A DNA stretch of 64,000 bases. Source: Serratia marcescens. GTDB lineage: Bacteria; Pseudomonadota; Gammaproteobacteria; Enterobacterales; Enterobacteriaceae. Numbering within the stretch: position 1 is the stretch's first letter; every line of letters starts with the position of its first letter. The DNA is taken from contig NZ_VFMJ01000001.1 in the NCBI RefSeq assembly GCF_006715005.1, forward strand, positions 3,162,001 through 3,226,000, in the 5' to 3' direction. Shown piece after piece: positions 38,832-48,913 of the stretch. Position numbers and translations under genes: made by a program. The notes beneath the pieces are model-generated. The model worked only from the letters and a program-made list of their open reading frames with translations, had not been told where the DNA came from and made no database searches.

Positions 38832-40475
38832 TTACTTGGCGGAAGCCAGCACTTCGCTGACGATCTCGACCGCTTCGTGCTCGATCTTCTCGCGGTGTTC
38901 CGCCCCGAGGAAGCTCTCACAGTAGATCTTGTATGCGTCTTCGGTACCGGAAGGACGGGCCGCGAACCAGCCGTTGTCGGTCATCACTTTCAGGCCGCCA
39001 ATCGATGCGCCGTTGCCCGGTGCGGCGGTCAGACGGGCGGTGATCGGGTCGCCCGCCAGGGTATTGGCCTTGACCATCTCCGGCGACAGCTTGGACAGCG
39101 CCGCTTTTTGCGCCGCAGTCGCCGGTGCCTGGATGCGGTTATAGCTTGGCGCACCGAAGCGCTTGGCCAGATCGTCATAGTGATGCTGCGGATTTTCACC
39201 GGTTACCGCAGTGATTTCAGCCGCCAGCAGGCACATGATGATACCGTCTTTGTCCGTCGACCACGGTTTGCCGTTGAAGCGCAGGAACGAGGCCCCGGCG
39301 CTCTCTTCGCCGCCGAAGCCCAGGCTGCCGTCGAACAGGCCGTCCACAAACCACTTGAAGCCAACCGGCACTTCCACCAGCTTGCGGCCCAGGTCGGCCA
39401 CCACGCGGTCGATCATCGCGCTGGACACCAGCGTTTTACCGACCGCCACATCGGCGCCCCACTGCGGACGATGCTGGAACAGGTAGTTGATGGCTACCGC
39501 CAGGTAATGGTTCGGGTTCATCAGGCCTTTCGGCGTGACGATGCCATGACGGTCGTAATCCGGATCGTTGGCGAACGCCAGATCGAATTTGTCGCGCAGC
39601 GCCAGCAGGCCGGCCATCGCCGACTCGGACGAGCAGTCCATGCGAATGATGCCGTCGTGGTCCAGATGCATAAAGCGGAAGGTCTGATCGATGGAATCGT
39701 TCACCAGCGTCAGATCCAGCTTGTAGTGTTCCGCTACGCGCTGCCAATAGGCGATGCCGGAGCCGCCGAGCGGATCCACGCCCAGTTTCAGGCCGGCACG
39801 CTGGATGGCCGGCATGTCGACCACCTCAACCAGCCCTTCGACATACGGCTGCACCAGATCTTTGGCGTGCAGGTGGCCGCTGTTCCAGGCCTTGTCCAGC
39901 GACTGACGCTGAACGCCTTTCAGCTGCTGCGCCAGCAGTTGGTTGGCGCGCTTTTCGATCACCGACGTCAGGTTGGTGTCAGCCGGGCCGCCGTTCGGCG
40001 GATTGTATTTGATGCCACCGTCTTCCGGCGGGTTGTGGGACGGCGTAATGACGATGCCGTCGGCCAGCGCACCGCCGCGGCGGTTGTGGCACAGAATGGC
40101 GTGCGATACCGCCGGCGTTGGCGTGAAGCCGTTGTTTTCCTGCACGATCACGTCGACGCCGTTGGCGGTCAGCACTTCCAGCACGGAAATGAAGGCCGGC
40201 TCGGACAGCGCATGGGTGTCTTTGCCCACGTAGCACGGGCCGGTGGTGCCCTGCTGATGGCGAACTTCGGCGATCGCCTGAGCGATGGCGAGGATGTGTG
40301 CTTCGTTGAAGCTGTGGCGTTGCGCGCTGCCGCGGTGGCCGGAGGTGCCAAACTTCACCGCATGTGCGGCATTGCCGGCTTCCGGTTGCAGCACATAGTA
40401 CTGCGACGTCAGCTGGGCTACGTTGATCAGATCGCTTTGGCGGGCGGGCTGCCCGGCACGTGGATTATTCGCCAT
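38832..40475 (-). CDS. pgm: Phosphoglucomutase
   Basis: A 547-residue alpha-D-phosphohexomutase, E. coli Pgm type. The catalytic phosphoserine loop is [15 protein letters not shown]. The metal loop is [11 protein letters not shown]. The sugar-binding loop is GFGGEESAG, and the phosphate-binding loop is AARPSGTED. It interconverts glucose-1- and glucose-6-phosphate. I used the ATG at 40473-40475 ([15 protein letters not shown]), which aligns with E. coli and leaves 8 bases to GAGGGAG; an ATG two codons earlier is too close to it. It follows seqA and is probably co-transcribed. Confidence 0.97.
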   Translation of the reverse strand: MANNPRAGQPARQSDLINVAQLTSQYYVLQPEAGNAAHAVKFGTSGHRGSAQRHSFNEAHILAIAQAIAEVRHQQGTTGPCYVGKDTHALSEPAFISVLEVLTANGVDVIVQENNGFTPTPAVSHAILCHNRRGGALADGIVITPSHNPPEDGGIKYNPPNGGPADTNLTSVIEKRANQLLAQQLKGVQRQSLDKAWNSGHLHAKDLVQPYVEGLVEVVDMPAIQRAGLKLGVDPLGGSGIAYWQRVAEHYKLDLTLVNDSIDQTFRFMHLDHDGIIRMDCSSESAMAGLLALRDKFDLAFANDPDYDRHGIVTPKGLMNPNHYLAVAINYLFQHRPQWGADVAVGKTLVSSAMIDRVVADLGRKLVEVPVGFKWFVDGLFDGSLGFGGEESAGASFLRFNGKPWSTDKDGIIMCLLAAEITAVTGENPQHHYDDLAKRFGAPSYNRIQAPATAAQKAALSKLSPEMVKANTLAGDPITARLTAAPGNGASIGGLKVMTDNGWFAARPSGTEDAYKIYCESFLGAEHREKIEHEAVEIVSEVLASAK

Positions 40476-40552
40476 CGACATATCTCCCTCATCCCTGTCG
40501 GTGACCGGGCAAATACGTCGCGCACGGCCATCATGACGGGCTGTTCGCTAAA

Positions 40553-41095
40553 TTAGACGGTACCGCAAACTTTCTCGATCAGTTCCGCCGGGAACTGCAT
40601 GGCCTGCATGATGTGTTCGATCATGCTGCGTTTGCGGCCGGTATTGGTATTGGTGATCACCCAGTAAGGGGTGCCCGGTACATGCTTCGGCTTGGTATGC
40701 GTGCCGTTGGCCAGCAGGGTCTGCTGATCGCCGGCGAAATAGGTGCGGGTACGGCCGGTCAACGCCTCGGTGGCGGCGGCGAAACCGGCGGCATCGAGGG
40801 TATACAGCGTGGACAGCACCAGCATGAAACGGTTGACCGCTTTGTTCTGCTCGGCATATTCATCCGACAACAGCAGCTCGCGCATGGCGCGCACGCGATC
40901 GCGCGGACGCTGCGCCGGCGCCGTTTTTTCCAGCTCGACGGACTGTGGCGCACTGGCGGCAGGCAACGCGCGCACCGGTTGCCCGGCGGTGAATTTCAAC
41001 ATGCGGCGTAAAATATCGGACGCGCTTTCACCGATGTGTTGCGTGTGGCTGGCAATATAACGGTAAAGCTCTTCGTCGACTTCAATAGTTTTCAT
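40553..41095 (-). CDS. seqA: SeqA, replication initiation regulator
   Basis: A 180-residue protein. The N-terminal multimerisation domain (MKTIEVDEELYRYIASHTQHIGESASDILRRMLKF) and the C-terminal hemimethylated-GATC-binding domain (TGRTRTYFAGDQQTLLANGTHTKPKHVPGTPYWVITNTNTGRKRSMIEHIM) are both intact, joined by a Pro/Ala-rich linker. It sequesters newly replicated oriC and the dnaA promoter. It is upstream of pgm with a 77-base gap, as in E. coli. Confidence 0.98.
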   Translation of the reverse strand: MKTIEVDEELYRYIASHTQHIGESASDILRRMLKFTAGQPVRALPAASAPQSVELEKTAPAQRPRDRVRAMRELLLSDEYAEQNKAVNRFMLVLSTLYTLDAAGFAAATEALTGRTRTYFAGDQQTLLANGTHTKPKHVPGTPYWVITNTNTGRKRSMIEHIMQAMQFPAELIEKVCGTV

Positions 41096-41331
41096 CTTTA
41101 TCCAATACTGTTTTTTCTACTTAGAACCTGAAGCCAGATCCTGCATTCAAGCCATGGGATTATAAGGTTAAAAGCGCTGGGGCGAACACAACAATGTGCC
41201 TCCGGACGGAAAATGCAGACTAATACCTATAGCCGGCACTGCCAAGCCCGCGCCGCGAAAATTCCGCATGATTCATCGTGCGATTCAATCATGATACCCT
41301 AATCTGAATCTCTCTCAGTATGAACTTCGCC

Positions 41332-42093
41332 ATGAAATTACATTATCAACTGCTGGCCGCCGAGTCAGACGCGCTGCCGGTGCTGCTGATCCACGGGCTG
41401 TTCGGCAATCTGGACAACCTGGGCGTGCTGGCGCGCGATCTGCATAAACAGCACACGGTGATCAAGGTCGATCTGCGCAACCACGGCCTCTCTCCGCGCG
41501 CCGACGACATGAACTACCCCGCCATGGCGCAGGATCTGCTGGCGCTGCTCGACGAACTGCAGCTGGAAAAAGCGATCGTCATCGGCCATTCGATGGGCGG
41601 CAAAGCGGCGATGGCGCTGACCGCCATCGCGCCCGAGCGCGTCGCCAGGCTGATCGTCATCGACGTCGCGCCGGTGAATTACCAGACCCGCCGCCACGAC
41701 GAGATCTTCGCCGCGCTGAAGGCCGTCAGCGCCGCCGGCATCACCCAGCGCCAGGCGGCTGCCCAGCTGATGCGCGACTACCTGCAGGAAGAAGGCGTGA
41801 TCCAGTTCCTGCTGAAGTCCTTCCACAACGGCGAATGGCGCTTCAACCTGCCGGTGCTGATCGAACGCTACGAAGACATCACCGGCTGGCAGGAAGTCCC
41901 GGCCTGGCCGCATCCGACCCTGTTCATTCGCGGCGGCCTGTCGCCGTACGTGCAGGACAGCTACCGTACGGATATCGCCCGCCAGTTCCCGCAGGCCCGC
42001 GCACACGTCGTCGCCGGCACCGGCCATTGGGTGCATGCCGAAAAACCGGAAGCGGTGCTGCGCGCCATTCACCGTTTCCTCGACGAAGCCTGA
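41332..42093 (+). CDS. ybfF: YbfF alpha/beta-hydrolase esterase
   Basis: A 253-residue alpha/beta-hydrolase. LLIHGLFGNLDNLGVLARDL forms the oxyanion-hole region. The nucleophile elbow is GHSMGGKAAM with the catalytic Ser. The catalytic His is near the end (GTGHWVHAEKPEAVLRAI). It is homologous to E. coli YbfF, an acyl-CoA/short-ester esterase. The start is set at 41332 (MKLHYQLL) by alignment; an in-frame ATG at 41320 is open but neither has a clear ribosome site. It diverges from seqA. Confidence 0.92.
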   Translation: MKLHYQLLAAESDALPVLLIHGLFGNLDNLGVLARDLHKQHTVIKVDLRNHGLSPRADDMNYPAMAQDLLALLDELQLEKAIVIGHSMGGKAAMALTAIAPERVARLIVIDVAPVNYQTRRHDEIFAALKAVSAAGITQRQAAAQLMRDYLQEEGVIQFLLKSFHNGEWRFNLPVLIERYEDITGWQEVPAWPHPTLFIRGGLSPYVQDSYRTDIARQFPQARAHVVAGTGHWVHAEKPEAVLRAIHRFLDEA

Positions 42094-42115
42094 AAAACGC
42101 ACTCACCTGGCGAAA

Positions 42116-42147
42116 AAACGCGCTAAAGATAACGGCTTAGCGCGTTT
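42116..42147 (+). terminator. Hairpin after ybfF
   Basis: AAACGCGCTAA (42116-42126) pairs with TTAGCGCGTTT (42137-42147) around a 10-base loop, 22 bases after the ybfF stop. A six-A run precedes it and only three T residues follow, so termination of ybfF is possible but weak. Confidence 0.5.
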
Positions 42148-42349
42148 AGCCCGCAGTTAGGCATTGTCGTCGCTCCATCTGCTGGGGTAATATGGCGCGC
42201 TATAATTTTGCCACCGCGCCAGCGCGTTCGCGAACGCCGGTTCGGGGGTGAATTTGGGTTAGGGTTTATTGGCCCGAAGTGTGTTAACCGATGCCTCCGG
42301 AAGCGTGCGAGCGCTTTTTGATGCAAACTCCCTTGCAGTACCGCTACCT

Positions 42350-42637
42350 ATGGCAAAAGAACAAACGGATCGCACGACGCTGGATCTGTTCGCAGATGAA
42401 CGCCGTCCGGGGCGCCCGAAAACCAACCCGCTTTCCCGCGATGAACAGCTTAGAATCAATAAGCGCAATCAGTTACGGCGCGATAAAGTGCGTGGATTGC
42501 GGCGCGTAGAGCTGAAAATCAACGCGGATGCGGTGGACGCCCTGAACAAACTGGCGGAACAGCGCAACATCAGCCGCAGCGAACTCATCGAGCAGATGCT
42601 GTTGGCACAACTGGCGGAAGAACAGCCGGAACATTGA
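42350..42637 (+). CDS. ybfE: YbfE, small LexA-regulon-type protein
   Basis: A 95-residue protein (MAKEQTDRTTLDLFADERRPGRPKTNPLSRDEQLRINKRNQLRRDKVRGL), almost identical to E. coli YbfE in its first half. The C-terminal half (VELKINADAVDALNKLAEQRNISRSELIEQMLL) is a ribbon-helix-helix-like DNA-binding fold. I used the ATG at 42350 by homology. E. coli ybfE is LexA-controlled, but I could not find a LexA box upstream here. It precedes fldA and fur, as in E. coli. Confidence 0.94.
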   Translation: MAKEQTDRTTLDLFADERRPGRPKTNPLSRDEQLRINKRNQLRRDKVRGLRRVELKINADAVDALNKLAEQRNISRSELIEQMLLAQLAEEQPEH

Positions 42638-42901
42638 TCTCTTCGGCCGCACGCGCGGCGCGGCGTTAAGGACAACGCCGGATCGACCACGCTTTTCTTC
42701 ATTCTCCGGCATCGCATAAATGCGATAAAACCCCGGCGCCACTTTCTGGCATGATACGCATTTACCGGTAAGAGACTGCGCCTGTCGGCGCCCGCCCCGG
42801 AGGCGAAAGGCTCTTGCCATGGCATCATTTTAATCGGCGTCAGCGGCGGCAGTGCCGGCGTCGAGTAATGCAATTACTTGAATTTAAAGGTTATACGCGA
42901 T

Positions 42902-43441
42902 ATGGCTACTGTAGGCATTTTCTTTGGCAGCGACACTGGCAATACCGAAAACATTGCCAAAATGATCCAGAAAATTCTCCAGAAACAGTTTGGCGACGAC
43001 GTCTCTGAAGTGCATGACATCGCTAAAAGCAGCAAAGAAGACCTGGAAGGGTTCGATATTCTGCTGCTGGGTATCCCGACCTGGTACTACGGTGAAGCGC
43101 AGTGTGACTGGGATGATTTCTTCCCGACGCTGGAAGAAGTCGACTTCAACGGCAAACTGGTGGCGCTGTTCGGCTGCGGCGACCAGGAAGACTACGCGGA
43201 ATACTTCTGTGACGCGATGGGCACCATCCGCGACATCATCGAACCGCGCGGCGCGGCCATCGTGGGCCACTGGCCGACCAAAGGCTACCACTTCGAGGCC
43301 TCCAAAGGCCTGGCGGACGACGATCACTTCATCGGTCTGGCGATCGACGAAGACCGTCAACCGGAGCTGACCAACGAGCGCGTGGACGCTTGGGTCAAAC
43401 AGATCGTCGAAGAGCTGAGCCTGGCCGATATCGTCGGCTAA
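42902..43441 (+). CDS. fldA: Flavodoxin 1
   Basis: A 179-residue long-chain flavodoxin. The FMN phosphate loop is GSDTGNTENIAKM. The isoalloxazine loops are PTWYYGEAQCDWDDFF and FGCGDQEDYAEYFCDA. It donates electrons to radical-SAM enzymes, MetH and others. I chose the ATG at 42902 (MATVGIFFG) by homology; a longer frame adds 8 residues. It is upstream of fur, as in E. coli. Confidence 0.97.
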   Translation: MATVGIFFGSDTGNTENIAKMIQKILQKQFGDDVSEVHDIAKSSKEDLEGFDILLLGIPTWYYGEAQCDWDDFFPTLEEVDFNGKLVALFGCGDQEDYAEYFCDAMGTIRDIIEPRGAAIVGHWPTKGYHFEASKGLADDDHFIGLAIDEDRQPELTNERVDAWVKQIVEELSLADIVG

Positions 43442-43605
43442 GCCCCGGCACTGGCGAAAGGTTGAACAAAGGCCCTGTAAAGTGCATAGTGTGCCCACAG
43501 GGCCGTCATCGGCAGCAGGGATTGCTGCGATAGAAGCTACAGATTTGTAACTTCCCACCCCGTCACGGTAGACTGAGATATCGGTTTATCCCATCCATCA
43601 AGGCG

Positions 43606-43624
43606 TTGCATGCAAAACATGCAA
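43606..43624. repeat. Inverted repeat upstream of fur
   Basis: TTGCATG, spacer CAAAA, CATGCAA: a 7-base inverted repeat about 60 bases before the fur -10 region. It could be a protein-binding site. No match to a known site is claimed. Confidence 0.4.
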
Positions 43625-43680
43625 TAGTGCAATTATATCTTTGTTAACAACCGGCGGTTTCCATTTAGTACAACCGGTTC

Positions 43681-43699
43681 TATAATGAGACGCATTAAC
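43681..43699. promoter_or_regulatory. Fur box overlapping -10 of fur/uof
   Basis: TATAATGAGACGCATTAAC matches the 19-base Fur box (GATAATGATAATCATTATC) at 14 positions and contains a consensus TATAAT. This fits negative autoregulation of fur. The ATG of the uof-like frame lies within it. Confidence 0.55.
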
Positions 43700-43747
43700 T
43701 CTTTGTGCCGACCGATGCCACAGGCGAGTACGCCTCAACTTGATTAG
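43685..43747 (+). CDS. uof: Short uof-like leader ORF upstream of fur
   Basis: ATG AGA CGC ATT opens a 20-codon frame, MRRINSLCRPMPQASTPQLD. It begins at the same place as E. coli uof (MIRII...), whose translation is coupled to fur and blocked by RyhB. Here the frame ends at a TAG 23 bases before the fur ATG, whereas the 28-residue E. coli uof runs into fur. The flanking TAGTAACAGGAC is conserved. Whether it is translated is uncertain. Confidence 0.4.
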   Translation: MRRINSLCRPMPQASTPQLD

Positions 43748-43770
43748 CATAGTAACAGGACTGAATTCGC

Positions 43771-44217
43771 ATGACCGACAACAACATCGCATTGAAGAAG
43801 GCCGGCTTAAAAGTCACGCTTCCGCGACTCAAAATCCTGGAAGTACTGCAAAATCCGGAATGCCATCACGTCAGTGCGGAAGATTTGTACAAAAAACTGA
43901 TTGATATGGGCGAAGAGATCGGGCTGGCAACGGTTTATCGCGTACTGAACCAGTTTGACGATGCGGGCATTGTGACACGTCACAATTTCGAAGGCGGCAA
44001 GTCCGTGTTCGAACTGACCCAACAGCATCACCACGATCACCTGATTTGCCTGGACTGCGGCAAAGTGATCGAATTCAGCGACGAATCCATCGAAGTGCGC
44101 CAGCGTGATATCGCCAAGCAGCACGGCATCAAGCTCACCAACCACAGCCTGTACCTGTACGGCCACTGTGAAACCGGTGACTGCCGCGAAGACGAAACGC
44201 TGCACGACAAGAAGTAA
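43771..44217 (+). CDS. fur: Ferric uptake regulator Fur
   Basis: A 148-residue metal-dependent repressor, the same length as E. coli Fur and about 90% alike by eye. The winged helix includes VTLPRLKILEVLQ and GLATVYRVLNQFDDAGIV. The metal-binding region is HHHDHLICLDCGK, with a second Cys pair in YGHCETGDC. AGGA lies 9 bases upstream of the ATG. It represses iron-uptake genes when Fe(II) is plentiful. A strong terminator follows. Confidence 0.98.
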   Translation: MTDNNIALKKAGLKVTLPRLKILEVLQNPECHHVSAEDLYKKLIDMGEEIGLATVYRVLNQFDDAGIVTRHNFEGGKSVFELTQQHHHDHLICLDCGKVIEFSDESIEVRQRDIAKQHGIKLTNHSLYLYGHCETGDCREDETLHDKK

Positions 44218-44232
44218 GCCTGACCGGCTTTG

Positions 44233-44263
44233 AAAAACCGCCTCACACCGAGGCGGTTTTTTT
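44233..44263 (+). terminator. fur terminator
   Basis: AAAAACCGCCTC, loop ACACC, GAGGCGGTTTTT, plus two more T residues. It is a 12-bp stem starting 16 bases after the fur stop, symmetrical enough to act in both directions. Confidence 0.93.
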
Positions 44264-44283
44264 ATGCCCGCCGTACAACGGAC

Positions 44284-44308
44284 AAAAAAATCCCCGGACA
44301 AGCCGGGG
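44284..44308 (-). terminator. Terminator of chiPQ-chb operon
   Basis: CCCCGG (44292-44297), loop ACAAG, CCGGGG (44303-44308). Seven A residues on its left give the U-tract on the minus strand. It is about 155 bases beyond the chb stop; the stretch between holds no gene. Confidence 0.75.
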
Positions 44309-44462
44309 GAAAATCATGTCATGAAATATCACAATTGCAGCGGCACTGCTACTCCACGTACTACTCTCACTACAACGTCCGCCCTACGCCGACACGCGCG
44401 AGCGAACGCATTCCCCCTTCGTTATACGGCCGCCGCCAGGGCAGCAGGCCGTTGCACCGGGC

Positions 44463-47120
44463 TTAGACCTTCTCGGCGCGGCTGTAGCGCTTGCCGTCCG
44501 GGCTGACCGAACGCACCTGCACCTCACCGGAGATCGCCGGTTTGGCCTTGGCGTCATAGCGCTGCCACTGCTTGCCGCCGTCGGTGGAGTACTCGATGCC
44601 CAATCCCGGCAGCGCGATATTCGCCTCCAGCTTGCCGCCCGCTACGCGTGCGCCCGGCACCGGCAGACGGTAAGCGACGCCGCCCTTGTCCAGCTTGGCC
44701 AGTTCACGCTGGCCCAGGATATTGGCGAAGCGCAGCCAGTCTTTCTCCAGCGTCTTGGTATCGACAAAGTGGGTTTCCCCGCCTTTGTATTCGCGGCCGG
44801 CGCGATAGTCCTGCTCCCAACCGGCGCGGTGCCAGGCGCGTTCTGCCACCGACAGCGCGCGTGGGAAGATCATGTATTCCATCTGCGGGTCGGTGCGCTG
44901 AGTTTCGCTCCACAGCTGAGCGGACAGCCCGTAGGCGCCCGGCCACGGCTTGTCGCTCTTGGCGTTGAAGTGGTTGCCGTCGCGGTCGACCGAGGTTTCA
45001 GCGTTCTGCGGCATGTTGTCCGGCGCGAAGCTGAACACCTTGCGCTCGTCGCTGAAGCGGGTACCCCAGTAGTAACCGCGCTCGTCCGGGTTCACCTCGT
45101 AAGGGAAGTCCATATAGACGTAGTCCGGGTTGGAGACCACCACTTCATACCCTTTGTTGGCCCAGTCGTTGACGCTATCGAAACCGCCCCAGTACAACGT
45201 GTCCCAGAAGTTGACGCCCACGCGCGAGGTGGCGAACGCCTTCGCGCTCTCGGCGTCTTTCAGGCCGTCTTGCCAGGCCTGCATTCTGTCGATGCCGTGC
45301 GCTTTCACCAACTTGCTGACCTCTTGGCCAAAGTAGCTCGGCAGGTGCTCCATGTCGGCCACCTTGCCCTCTTTGATCATCGTCTGGCAAACCTGCGACT
45401 TGGCCCACGGCTTGTCTTCGTTGCTCTGATCGATGATGCCTTTGCCCGGATCCGGTTTCGCCTTGTCGGTATAGCCGGCGCCCAGGCGAATGTTTTTCGC
45501 TTCGTCGCCGCCGAAGTGCCAGGTCTTGATCGGCTGGCCGGCCTCTTTATGCATCTGGGCGATCTCGCCGATCACCTTGTCGACAAAGCGCTGGGAAGAG
45601 TCCAGGCACGGGTTCAGGTAGCTCTGGCGGTTAAAGAACTGCACGGAGGTGGTGTTGGAGGTATCGGTCGGATCCACCAGGCGGAATTCGTTGGCCTCCT
45701 GCTCTTTCCCGGCGGCATGCAGCTTTTTATAGCGCGCTTCCATCGAGACCACCGCGGCGCGGGCGTGTGCCGGCATGTCGATCTCCGGGATCACCTCAAT
45801 CTGGCGCGCCTGAGCGTATTTGATGATGTCGATATAGTCCTGACGGCTGAAGAAGCCGCTGTAGACGTCCGGCCCCTGGCCGTACTGCGGCAGCAGGCAG
45901 GTGGTTTCGCTCAGATCGTGGCAGCGCTGGCCGCCGACTTCCGTCAGCTCCGGCAAACCGGGGATCTCAATGCGCCAGCCTTCGTCATCGCTCAGGTGGA
46001 AGTGGAATTTGTTGAGCTTGTAGGCCGCCATCTGATCCAGCAGGCGCAGCACCGCGTCCTTCTTATGGAAGTTGCGCGCCACGTCGAGGAAAATGCCGCG
46101 ATACTGGAAGCGCGGCGCGTCGCTGGCGTCCAGCGTGGCTATCTTGCCGCTGCCGTCGCTCGGCACTAACGACAGGATCGACTGCAGCCCGTAGAACACC
46201 CCGGCCTGATCGAAGCCGATCACCCGCGCCTCTTTCTTGCCAATGTTCAGCTCATAGGCACCCGGCACCGCCATCGCGCCTTTAAATTTGCCCGGCTGGA
46301 TGTCGGTTTTGATCGGGTAACCGTTGGCCTGAACCGGCACGCCCAGCAGCGCGAAGCGCTGGTTGACGACGTCCGCCGCCGGCTTAACCAGCGTGCTCAG
46401 ATCCGGCGATACCCCTTTGCGCAGATCGACGTCCTGCGCGTGAACCTTCACCTGCATCGGCGTCGGCACGATCTGGCCGCGCAGCGCGCCGGTAGGCAGC
46501 GTCTGCAGATCGGCATTGCTGACAAAGCGCGAAGCCGGCGTCATCAGAATGTTTTTGTCGTCCTTGGTGCGCTTCCACTGGTCGCCGGTGAACGGCGCCA
46601 CAAACTGGTCCAGGTTTTCGGTGTCGGTATTCGCCAGCATTTTCGGCTTGGCGTCGCCGGACGTGGCATACCAGCGCGGCAGGAAGTCGTTTCTGAACAG
46701 CTGCCAATATTCGGCGACCACCGGGATTTCCACCGCCTTACCGGCCGGGAAACCGCTGAATTTGGCGGTCGGCTCCAGCTTGTACAGATCGCCGGTGAGG
46801 TGAGCGATCTTGAACTGGTCGTTGTCTACCCGCAGGGTCTGGCGCGGGCTGTGGAAATAGATGACCCAGTCTTTGCCGTCGATCGCCTGGCCGTCGTTGC
46901 TGAGGGTGAACAACACCCGGTTGCATGAGGCCCAGTCGGCGCCCAGCGCCGCGCAATCCACGCCGTTTTCGCCGGCGCGGTTATCCAGCATTTTCACGTT
47001 CAGCTTCAGCTGGCTCAGCTGATCCACCAGCTGTTGATCGGCCATGGCGTTTCCCATGCCGCCCAGGAATCCCATCGTTGCCGTCAACGCGGCTAATGCG
47101 CTCAGTTTGAATGCGTTCAT
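44463..47120 (-). CDS. chb: Chitobiase (GH20 beta-N-acetylhexosaminidase)
   Basis: An 885-residue secreted GH20 enzyme with the length and sequence of S. marcescens chitobiase. The signal peptide is about residues 1-27 (ending [10 protein letters not shown]). An N-terminal carbohydrate-binding-like domain follows, then the GH20 barrel. The catalytic pair Asp-Glu is in [13 protein letters not shown] (Asp539/Glu540 in the characterised enzyme). The C-terminus is a small beta domain. It splits chitobiose to GlcNAc in the periplasm. It starts 13 bases after chiQ and so is the last gene of chiP-chiQ-chb. E. coli has no such gene here. Confidence 0.98.
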   Translation of the reverse strand: MNAFKLSALAALTATMGFLGGMGNAMADQQLVDQLSQLKLNVKMLDNRAGENGVDCAALGADWASCNRVLFTLSNDGQAIDGKDWVIYFHSPRQTLRVDNDQFKIAHLTGDLYKLEPTAKFSGFPAGKAVEIPVVAEYWQLFRNDFLPRWYATSGDAKPKMLANTDTENLDQFVAPFTGDQWKRTKDDKNILMTPASRFVSNADLQTLPTGALRGQIVPTPMQVKVHAQDVDLRKGVSPDLSTLVKPAADVVNQRFALLGVPVQANGYPIKTDIQPGKFKGAMAVPGAYELNIGKKEARVIGFDQAGVFYGLQSILSLVPSDGSGKIATLDASDAPRFQYRGIFLDVARNFHKKDAVLRLLDQMAAYKLNKFHFHLSDDEGWRIEIPGLPELTEVGGQRCHDLSETTCLLPQYGQGPDVYSGFFSRQDYIDIIKYAQARQIEVIPEIDMPAHARAAVVSMEARYKKLHAAGKEQEANEFRLVDPTDTSNTTSVQFFNRQSYLNPCLDSSQRFVDKVIGEIAQMHKEAGQPIKTWHFGGDEAKNIRLGAGYTDKAKPDPGKGIIDQSNEDKPWAKSQVCQTMIKEGKVADMEHLPSYFGQEVSKLVKAHGIDRMQAWQDGLKDAESAKAFATSRVGVNFWDTLYWGGFDSVNDWANKGYEVVVSNPDYVYMDFPYEVNPDERGYYWGTRFSDERKVFSFAPDNMPQNAETSVDRDGNHFNAKSDKPWPGAYGLSAQLWSETQRTDPQMEYMIFPRALSVAERAWHRAGWEQDYRAGREYKGGETHFVDTKTLEKDWLRFANILGQRELAKLDKGGVAYRLPVPGARVAGGKLEANIALPGLGIEYSTDGGKQWQRYDAKAKPAISGEVQVRSVSPDGKRYSRAEKV

Positions 47121-47133
47121 GTTCTCGTCCTTC

Positions 47134-47460
47134 TTAATTATTGTTATCGCGAATTTCTTGCCACAGCTTGCCGCACTTGGCGTCGTAAGCCTGACCGTTA
47201 CCGCTGTGCACCGCCATAATGCAGTTCTGATAATCCATCACCCGCACCGTTTCCTGCGCGGCGAACTGCTGGTGCTGCTTCTCTTGTTTCAGCACGTTCA
47301 GCACCGCCTTGCAGGGCTGCAGACGCTCCGGCGAGCCTTCGGCAGTGTTGATGCAGGCGCTGTAAGCCTGCTTCAATTTGGCGTCTTCCGGCGGCGCGGC
47401 GGGTTGCGCGCAGGCGCTCAAGGCCGCGGCGGCCGCCAACATCAGCATGATTTTTTTCAT
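47134..47460 (-). CDS. chiQ: ChiQ lipoprotein
   Basis: A 108-residue lipoprotein with the lipobox LSAC at about residues 14-17 ([19 protein letters not shown]). Three further cysteines follow in the mature part (SACINT, QPCKAVL, YQNCIM and DAKCGK segments). It is homologous to E. coli ChiQ/YbfN. It lies between chitoporin and chitobiase in one operon, but its exact role in chitooligosaccharide uptake is unknown. Confidence 0.94.
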   Translation of the reverse strand: MKKIMLMLAAAAALSACAQPAAPPEDAKLKQAYSACINTAEGSPERLQPCKAVLNVLKQEKQHQQFAAQETVRVMDYQNCIMAVHSGNGQAYDAKCGKLWQEIRDNNN

Positions 47461-47480
47461 CGTTGAATTCCCTTAACTGC

Positions 47481-47502
47481 TCCCCGGCGGCGAGGCCGGG
47501 GA
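47481..47502 (-). repeat. Hairpin between chiP and chiQ
   Basis: TCCCCGGC and GCCGGGGA with a 6-base loop, in the 47-base gap. No U-tract adjoins it, so it probably stabilises the upstream chiP message or sets the relative level of chiQ-chb. Confidence 0.55.
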
Positions 47503-47507
47503 ACGCA

Positions 47508-48911
47508 TCAGAAGATGGTGAATGGCGCGATGACCATGAACTTGACGTCTTTCTCGTCCTGGAAGATGTTGCCGTAACCGCCGCCCCAGCTCGGGATGTT
47601 GGTGTGGTTGTCATACTGGGTGTAGTGCAGCTTGATCAGGGTGCCCTTGGCGCGCCCTTCCTGGATGGTGTACATCGCGTCCAGGCTCCAGGCGCTCTCT
47701 TTCAGGCGCTGGCTCTGATCGTAGATTGGGTTGGTGCTCGGCTTGGCGTCCCAGGCGTAAACGTAGGAGCCGCCGACCGCCATGCCCGGCAGGTTCCAGT
47801 TGCTGAGGTCATACATCACGCCGGCGTACACCGCTTTCTCGCCGTTGGCGTTAAAGTCGGAGCGGTTGTCCCACCACACGTCCAGACGACCGTTGGACGA
47901 GGCGTAGGTCGGGGTCATGCGCTGCAGGAAGAAGCCCTGGTTGCCTTCCGCCTTGACCATGGTGCCTTCCAGACGCCAGTTGAATTGACCGGTGGTGTAA
48001 CCGAAGGTCAGCGCCTGCAGCCAGGCCAGGCCGTCGTAGATGCTGTTCGGATCGTTCTTGTTACTGATGCGGTCTTCCGCACCGTAGAACTGGTAACTGG
48101 TGGTCAGCGGGTTGCCCAGCACATCGAATTTGTAAGACGCCTTGGTGAAGTATTGATTCACATAACCCTGCGCCTGGCCGAAGGCGGCTTCCAGCACCAG
48201 ATCGTTTTTGAAATCGTACTTGGCGCCCAGCGAGTGCAGGTAGGAGACGCGCGTTTTCTTATCGTTCTGGCGGAAGTCGTCCATCTCGATATGCCACGGC
48301 GCCTTGTATTTGTCGGTCCACATGTAGGAGAAGCTCAACGCGCCGGCATCGCCGTAGTCGAACTTGGCGCCGGCTTCGGCCCCCTGATAAGTGCCCGGCA
48401 TAAAGCTCCAGTGCGGTGCCAGCAGGGTTTGGCCGCTCGGCTGAATATAGCCGGCGCGCGCCCAGACCGGGCCGTATTTGAATTTGGCGGCGGCTTTGTA
48501 CAGGCTCACGCCGCCTTTGTCACCGGAATAGTCTTCGTCGTAGGTACGGTTTTTAGAGGAGAACGCGATCTCGTTCGGGTGGCCGCTGGCGCTGGATTCT
48601 GCCAGCTCGATGGCGGTAAAGGCGCCGACGTCCAGACCGAACATGTCCCAGGCGTAGCCCGACGCGAAATCCAGGCTCAGGTTGGCGGTGGAGTGCGACA
48701 GGTTGGTGGTGTATTGGTTGTAATCCTTGCTGTCTGGATTGAGATCTTTACGGTCGCGCTCACGTTGCCAGTAATAAATGCCGCCGGTCAGCGTGGAATC
48801 ATCGATAAACCCTGCGGCTTTCGCCTCAGGCGCCATGGCAAACCCTGTTCCCAACAGCGCGCCCGCGACTGCGAGCGCCAGCGTTTTACGCTGAGCACCG
48901 TGCGTACCCAT
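47508..48911 (-). CDS. chiP: ChiP chitoporin
   Basis: A 467-residue outer-membrane porin of the OprD/ChiP family. The signal peptide runs to about residue 32 ([22 protein letters not shown]). The rest shows alternating beta-strand patterns and ends in an aromatic residue (APFTIF), as outer-membrane barrels do. It takes up chitooligosaccharides. GAGGAA lies 8 bases before the ATG, inside a sequence complementary to the ChiX sRNA. It is the first gene of chiP-chiQ-chb. Confidence 0.97.
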   Translation of the reverse strand: MGTHGAQRKTLALAVAGALLGTGFAMAPEAKAAGFIDDSTLTGGIYYWQRERDRKDLNPDSKDYNQYTTNLSHSTANLSLDFASGYAWDMFGLDVGAFTAIELAESSASGHPNEIAFSSKNRTYDEDYSGDKGGVSLYKAAAKFKYGPVWARAGYIQPSGQTLLAPHWSFMPGTYQGAEAGAKFDYGDAGALSFSYMWTDKYKAPWHIEMDDFRQNDKKTRVSYLHSLGAKYDFKNDLVLEAAFGQAQGYVNQYFTKASYKFDVLGNPLTTSYQFYGAEDRISNKNDPNSIYDGLAWLQALTFGYTTGQFNWRLEGTMVKAEGNQGFFLQRMTPTYASSNGRLDVWWDNRSDFNANGEKAVYAGVMYDLSNWNLPGMAVGGSYVYAWDAKPSTNPIYDQSQRLKESAWSLDAMYTIQEGRAKGTLIKLHYTQYDNHTNIPSWGGGYGNIFQDEKDVKFMVIAPFTIF

Positions 48912-48913
48912 AT

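Noticed and set aside
41267-41293. CATGATT/AATCATG inverted repeat between seqA and ybfF
   Set aside because: Arms of only 7 A/T-rich bases with a 13-base spacer and no second copy; likely chance.
43471-43504. GGCCCTGT/ACAGGGCC hairpin after fldA considered as a terminator
   Set aside because: The loop is 18 bases and no T-tract follows, so termination is not supported, though it may shape the fldA 3' end.
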